64,000 nucleotides of DNA, from the NCBI GenBank assembly GCA_017640505.1, contig JAEPQO010000001.1, positions 1,690,625 through 1,754,624 on the forward strand, in the 5' to 3' direction. Under the pieces are notes generated by a model. The model was not told the origin of the DNA and did not search any database. It saw nothing but the letters and a program-made list of their open reading frames with translations. How positions within the stretch are numbered: the first letter of the stretch is position 1; every line of letters begins with the position of its first letter. The position numbers and the translations under genes are program-made. Shown here in pieces: positions 61,443 through 64,000 of this stretch. This stretch comes from Rhodospirillales bacterium (GTDB taxonomy: Bacteria > Pseudomonadota > Alphaproteobacteria > Rhodospirillales > Casp-alpha2).

Positions 61443-61820
61443 ATGAAGACAAAAACGATAGCGCTCGCCGCGCTGGTTTCGCTTGCGCTCTCCGCATGCG
61501 CGACCGGGGAAGACAACATGAAATCCGACAACGTGCTCGACGCCAAGGGCCTCCAGGCCATCTTCAAACAGGGTGGCGGTACCTGCTCGTGGACGACCGG
61601 CGCGACCGAGGGTCAGGATTTCTATTACTCGACCACGTCGAAATCCATGGGTGAAGCCGACCGCAACGTGGGCAGCGAAACCAAGCAGGGCACGTGGCAG
61701 CTCAAGGGCAACCAGCTTTGCGTGAACTTCGGTGAAGAGCAGTGCTCGACTCTCGAGAAAGCGGGCAAGAAGAAGTACAAGGCCAGCTTTGGCGGCAAGG
61801 CCTACGATCTGGGTTGCTGA
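61443..61820 (+). CDS. Small secreted lipoprotein
   Basis: A 125-residue protein with a lipoprotein signal peptide (IALAALVSLALSACATG; lipobox LSAC, lipidated Cys at about 19). The mature part has four further Cys (GGTCSW, NQLCVN, EEQCST, DLGC), suggesting two disulfide bonds, and a beta-rich TWQLKGNQLCVNFGEEQC segment. I do not know its function. It ends just before a strong terminator and appears to be a single-gene unit with 176 bases upstream. Confidence 0.82.
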   Translation: MKTKTIALAALVSLALSACATGEDNMKSDNVLDAKGLQAIFKQGGGTCSWTTGATEGQDFYYSTTSKSMGEADRNVGSETKQGTWQLKGNQLCVNFGEEQCSTLEKAGKKKYKASFGGKAYDLGC

Positions 61821-61841
61821 GGTAGCCGCATATCGATCTTG

Positions 61842-61872
61842 AAAGGGCGCGGCGCGGCTGCGCCCTTTTTTG
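61842..61872 (+). terminator. Rho-independent terminator after the lipoprotein gene
   Basis: Nine-bp stem aaagggcgc (61842-61850) with gcgcccttt (61860-61868), and T's continuing to 61871. Confidence 0.88.
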
Positions 61873-61955
61873 TTGGCCGCGGGATACGCGCACCCCATAT
61901 GCATGTGGGGCATGAACAGGGGCCGGCACGCATGCCGGCGGGAGAGGACAAGACA

Positions 61956-62822
61956 ATGAAGCTGATGATGTTCGAGGCCGGCGGCCCGGCGCGGTTGGGC
62001 GTGGTCGAGGGTGACACGGTGATCGACGTGCATGCCTCAGATGCGGCGCTGCCGGCAACCATGACCGCGCTGCTGGCGGGCGGTGACGATGCGCTTGCCA
62101 AGGTGAAAGACGCGGTCGCGGACGCCCCGGAGGGGGCGCGTCACGCGCTCGCTGGCGTGAAGCCCGCGCTGCCGATCGAACGGCCCGGCAAGTTCGTCTG
62201 CGTCGGTCTGAATTATGCCGCGCACGCCAGGGAAGGCGGTCACGACATCCCGGAATATCCGTCGCTGTTTCCGCGCTGGGCGACGTCGCTGGTCGCAGCA
62301 AACCAGCCGGTGGTCCGCCCGAACGTGTCCGACAAGTTCGATTACGAGGTGGAACTGACCATCGTCATCGGCAAGGGCGGACGCGCGATTGCCGAGGAAG
62401 ACGCGCTCGATCACGTGTTCGGCTATACCATCTTCAACGACGTCTCAGTACGCGATTACCAGCGCAAGACCAAGCAGTGGACGCAGGGCAAGAACTTCGA
62501 CGGCACCGGCCCGCTGGGTCCCTTGGTGGTCACGCCCGAGGATCTGCCGCCGGGCGCGTCGGGGCTTCGCATCACGAGCCGGGTCAACGGCGAGACGCGC
62601 CAGGATTCCAATACCGCCGACATGATTTTCCCGACGGCGAAAATCATCGCCATCCTGTCCGAGTTCATGACGCTGGAACCCGGCGACGTGATCGCGACCG
62701 GCACGCCGTCGGGCGTCGCCCACGCCATGACGCCGCCCGGCTGGATGAAACCCGGCGACACCGTCGAGGCCGAGATCGAGGGCATCGGTATTCTCAGCAA
62801 TCCGGTCGTGCAGGAGGGGTAG
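61956..62822 (+). CDS. Fumarylacetoacetate hydrolase (FAH)-family protein
   Basis: A 288-residue protein from ATG 61956, preceded by GGGAGAGGA (frame open from 61839). FAH hallmarks are GKFVCVGLNYAAHAREGG, DKFDYEVELTIVIGKGGR (metal-ligand Glu pair), YTIFNDVSVRDYQRKTKQW (Asp ligand), GKNFDGTGPLGP and DVIATGTPSGVAHAM. The N-terminal 60 residues are the short non-catalytic cap. Members hydrolyse or decarboxylate beta-diketo acids or isomerise 2-hydroxyhepta-2,4-diene-1,7-dioate in aromatic breakdown. Which reaction applies is not decidable here. Confidence 0.92.
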   Translation: MKLMMFEAGGPARLGVVEGDTVIDVHASDAALPATMTALLAGGDDALAKVKDAVADAPEGARHALAGVKPALPIERPGKFVCVGLNYAAHAREGGHDIPEYPSLFPRWATSLVAANQPVVRPNVSDKFDYEVELTIVIGKGGRAIAEEDALDHVFGYTIFNDVSVRDYQRKTKQWTQGKNFDGTGPLGPLVVTPEDLPPGASGLRITSRVNGETRQDSNTADMIFPTAKIIAILSEFMTLEPGDVIATGTPSGVAHAMTPPGWMKPGDTVEAEIEGIGILSNPVVQEG

Positions 62823-62837
62823 GCGCCGCCGCCGCGG

Positions 62838-64000
62838 CTACTTCCCGACGATCAGGCCGTCGGCGAGGGATTGCCGCGCGGCGCGGAGGGCCGGCACCAG
62901 TCCGGCCAGGGCGCCGCCGATGATCGCGCCCGCCACCAGTAGCCATTCCGTTGGCGTTGGCGCGATCCGCGACAGAAACAGTCCGTACGTCGCCCCGATC
63001 CAGTCGGCGAGCAGGGCATAGATCACCGTGACGGCGGCAAGGCCGAGCCCGGCGCCGGCTGCGGAAAGCGCGGATGCCTCGATCACCAGCAGCAATGCGA
63101 TATGGCGGGGCCCGGCGCCGACGGCACGCAAAATCGCCATCTCGCGGCGGCGTTCGTTCAGACCCGCCAGCAGCATGGTCATCATGCCGAGGAACGCACT
63201 GACAAGGACGCAGACGGAGACCGCCCGGAGCGCCGTTTCCGCGACCGAGACGGTCGACCATAGTTCGTGCATCGCAACGCCCGGCAGGATCGCCATCAGC
63301 GCTTCGCCCCGGTAATTGTTGATGTCCCGCTGCAACGAGAATATCGACGTTTTCGACTTCAGACCGACCATGTAGGCCGTGATCGAGCGCGGCTTCAGCT
63401 CGAGCGTGCGTAACCCATCCGCGTCCAGTTCACGCCCCGCCGCGCGCTTGGCCGGACCGAAATCGATGTGGATCGCTTCAAGCGCGGCAAGACTGACGTG
63501 GATCGTGCGGTCGACCGGTGTGCCGGTCCGGGCGAGGATGCCCGACACCGCGAACGGCAGATTGTCGTGCTTGTTGATGCCGCCGCCGAGACCGTGTTCG
63601 ATCACGAGATCGCTGCCGACGGTGTAGCCGAGCGCGTCGGCGACTTCGGCGCCGACGACGACGTCGAACAGGTCGTCGAACGGTTTGCCGTCCGCCATGC
63701 CCAGGCGGCGGCCATCGGCATATCGGTAGTGTTCGAAATAGGATGACGTGGTGCCGAGGACGCGGTAGCCCCGGTGCGAGTCGCCGAGCGCCAACGGGAT
63801 CGTCCACGCGACGCGCCGGTCGGCGGCAAAGTCGGCATGGCTTTTCCAGCTGATGTTGCTGGTCGCATTGCCGATGCGGAAGACGCTGTAAAGCAGGAGC
63901 TGAACCGACCCCGTGCGCGCGCCGACGATCAGGTCGGTGCCTGAAACGGTGTTGGCGAAGCTGGACCGGGCATCGTGGCGCAGCCGGTCGACGCCGAGCA
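62838..64000 (-). CDS. ABC transporter permease (FtsX/MacB type), 5' end outside window
   Basis: The minus-strand frame is open from the right edge, so the start is missing; about 387 residues are visible. The first visible part (FANTVSGTDLIVGARTGSVQ) is the periplasmic MacB-type core domain. The C-terminal half has three hydrophobic helices: VSVCVLVSAFLGMMTMLLAG, then LLVIEASALSAAGAGLGLAA and LLVAGAIIGGALAGLVPALR. Between the first two is the cytoplasmic segment NERRREMAILRAVGAGPRHI typical of FtsX-like permeases. Such permeases work with a LolD-like ATPase, probably encoded outside the window. It is convergent with the FAH gene (15 bases). Confidence 0.88.
   Translation of the reverse strand, partial: LGVDRLRHDARSSFANTVSGTDLIVGARTGSVQLLLYSVFRIGNATSNISWKSHADFAADRRVAWTIPLALGDSHRGYRVLGTTSSYFEHYRYADGRRLGMADGKPFDDLFDVVVGAEVADALGYTVGSDLVIEHGLGGGINKHDNLPFAVSGILARTGTPVDRTIHVSLAALEAIHIDFGPAKRAAGRELDADGLRTLELKPRSITAYMVGLKSKTSIFSLQRDINNYRGEALMAILPGVAMHELWSTVSVAETALRAVSVCVLVSAFLGMMTMLLAGLNERRREMAILRAVGAGPRHIALLLVIEASALSAAGAGLGLAAVTVIYALLADWIGATYGLFLSRIAPTPTEWLLVAGAIIGGALAGLVPALRAARQSLADGLIVGK

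Noticed and set aside
1-64000. CRISPR arrays, tRNA or rRNA genes, insertion sequences
   Set aside because: No regularly spaced repeats, cloverleaf-type sequence with flanking context, rRNA-like tracts or transposase frames were recognised while reading; a covariance-model scan would be the proper test.

Overview
The window looks like a chromosomal segment of an alphaproteobacterium, probably Rhodospirillales-like. This rests on gene content and a high-GC style, not on a marker gene; no rRNA or tRNA gene was seen, so the genus cannot be named. Three regions can be told apart.

Region 1 (1-18.3 kb, visibly more AT-rich) is a surface-polysaccharide locus. It holds an FkbM methyltransferase fragment, five membrane-anchored SGNH/GDSL-type proteins (one of them split), a GT2 glycosyltransferase, a Wzm/Wzt-type ABC exporter, a sulfotransferase, a radical SAM protein, a double GT4 glycosyltransferase and an O-antigen ligase/polymerase-like protein. 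The main surprise is here. The frame at 2990-3766 (minus) is the front half of an SGNH hydrolase joined to the tail of a radical SAM protein. The frame at 12480-14024 (plus) is the front of a radical SAM protein joined to the back half of an SGNH hydrolase. Flipping 3203-13400 back rebuilds both genes in frame, so a 10.2 kb inversion (or an assembly error of that shape) has broken and reciprocally fused two genes.

Region 2 (18.5-44 kb) is a nitrogen and one-carbon region: a polyamine-type ABC importer, an ectoine-hydrolase-like M24 protein with a divergent GlxA/GbdR-type regulator, and a MATE exporter. A minus-strand operon (33725 to 27388) follows, encoding a corrinoid protein, a DUF1638 protein, a small virulence-factor-domain protein, the Cys-rich C-terminal partner of methylene-THF reductase, methylene-THF reductase, a methyl-THF:corrinoid methyltransferase and an ASKHA/2Fe-2S corrinoid activator. 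Nearby are a 5'-truncated BCCT betaine-type transporter fused head to head with a truncated chemotaxis receptor, a lone phage-tail-like gene, a dimethylglycine/sarcosine dehydrogenase-like flavoprotein, an MFS carrier, a TauD-family dioxygenase, and CbtB-CbtA cobalt transport genes under a cobalamin riboswitch. The matching MttB-superfamily methyltransferase lies at 53-54.6 kb, followed by an aldehyde:ferredoxin oxidoreductase. Read together these suggest cobalamin-dependent demethylation of a quaternary amine (such as glycine betaine) into the folate pool in a lineage usually thought of as aerobic; this is inference.

Region 3 (44-64 kb) is mixed: an ammonium-transporter/histidine-kinase fusion, a Na/Pi cotransporter-like protein, a DUF188 protein, a GAF/HD-GYP protein with a large insertion, a UbiD-family decarboxylase, an AsmA-like protein, the MttB/AFOR pair, an FGE-like secreted protein lacking the FGE cysteine motif, a DUF393-small membrane protein-DUF457 operon, a VOC protein, a protein with Asp-Arg-Arg repeats, a lipoprotein, an FAH-family hydrolase/isomerase, and the 3' part of an ABC permease that runs off the window. 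Two intergenic palindromic repeat elements and several clear hairpin terminators are present.
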